Shown here: in pieces, positions 63,981 through 64,000 of the stretch
Position numbering within the stretch: the first letter of the stretch is position 1
Layout: each line of letters starts with the position of its first letter
From: Bacillota bacterium
Lineage (GTDB): Bacteria; Bacillota; Clostridia; Clostridiales; Clostridiaceae
Assembly: GCA_023445445.1 (NCBI GenBank)
Contig: JAEXLD010000022.1
Coordinates: forward strand, 1-64,000
Reading direction: 5' to 3'
DNA length: 64,000 nucleotides
The notes under the pieces: generated by a model
Seen by the model: the letters and a program-made list of their open reading frames with translations, nothing else
Database searches by the model: none
Told to the model about the DNA's origin: nothing
Position numbers and translations under genes: made by a program

Positions 63981-64000
63981 TCTCTCACCCCACTAATTTA

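Overview
The window is a low-GC Firmicute chromosome segment, most probably Clostridium sensu stricto. The evidence is the very A+T-rich DNA, strong AGGAGG-type ribosome binding sites, frequent TTG/GTG starts, a bifunctional AdhE, an Rnf-type membrane complex, MgtC, VanW, HutP-family and CmpB-family proteins, many lipoproteins, and no sign of outer-membrane genes. Species cannot be fixed from the sequence alone. About nine tenths of the genes lie on the minus strand. I recognised no rRNA, tRNA, CRISPR array, prophage or insertion sequence.

Layout. 1-596: 5' end of adhE with a consensus promoter and a Rex-like operator. 1050-3734: a three-gene ABC importer of the COG2984/4120/1101 (tryptophan/tyrosine) type. 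3995-6289: a HutP-family protein, a FabT-like MarR regulator with its probable operator, an MgtC protein and a small membrane protein. 6572-8240: two plus-strand genes, a stand-alone Nif3-insert-like protein and an FAD oxidoreductase. 8298-12902: rnfCDGEAB, with a much reduced RnfC. 13170-17109: TPR protein, small membrane protein, clpA and clpS. 17287-18618: poly-Asn protein, a broken lipoprotein gene and a small membrane protein. 18711-25132: a sigma-54-controlled lactose/cellobiose-type PTS with a MupG-like hydrolase and a LevR-type activator. 25288-27723: copA. 27878-30494: ABC-2 exporter. 30724-33705: duplicated FMN-domain-like lipoprotein and a DegS/DegU-like pair. 33876-34778: cation diffusion facilitator gene with an in-frame TGA. 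34954-38189: chemoreceptor and VanW protein. 38232-45743: BaiN-type flavoprotein, ABC exporter, FUSC-like protein, radical SAM protein, J-like protein and two small genes. 45854-56479: zinc-ribbon protein, aldo/keto reductase, ComEC-like hydrolase, ThrE-type pair, helicase-exonuclease, metallophosphoesterase and PepF. 56551-61577: AraC regulator and a CitA/CitB-type system beside a secreted flavin reductase and an FMN lipoprotein. 61678-63980: unknown protein, rhodanese lipoprotein and a Schlafen-type ATP-binding protein.

How it works together. The clearest theme is redox. AdhE, Rnf, the lipid-anchored fumarate-reductase-like flavoprotein with its separate FMN lipoprotein, and the tandem FMN-like lipoprotein all handle electrons. 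The most unusual features are an RnfC that lacks the NADH and FMN motifs, an RnfD with Ser where flavinylated Thr is expected, and an RnfE with a Cys-rich tail. The best-resolved regulation is at the PTS locus, where two sigma-54 promoters each have a matching inverted repeat about 95 bp upstream. At the flavin-reductase operon, three TGGTCTT repeats lie just upstream of a good sigma-A promoter. Two genes, a lipoprotein and a CDF transporter, are interrupted.
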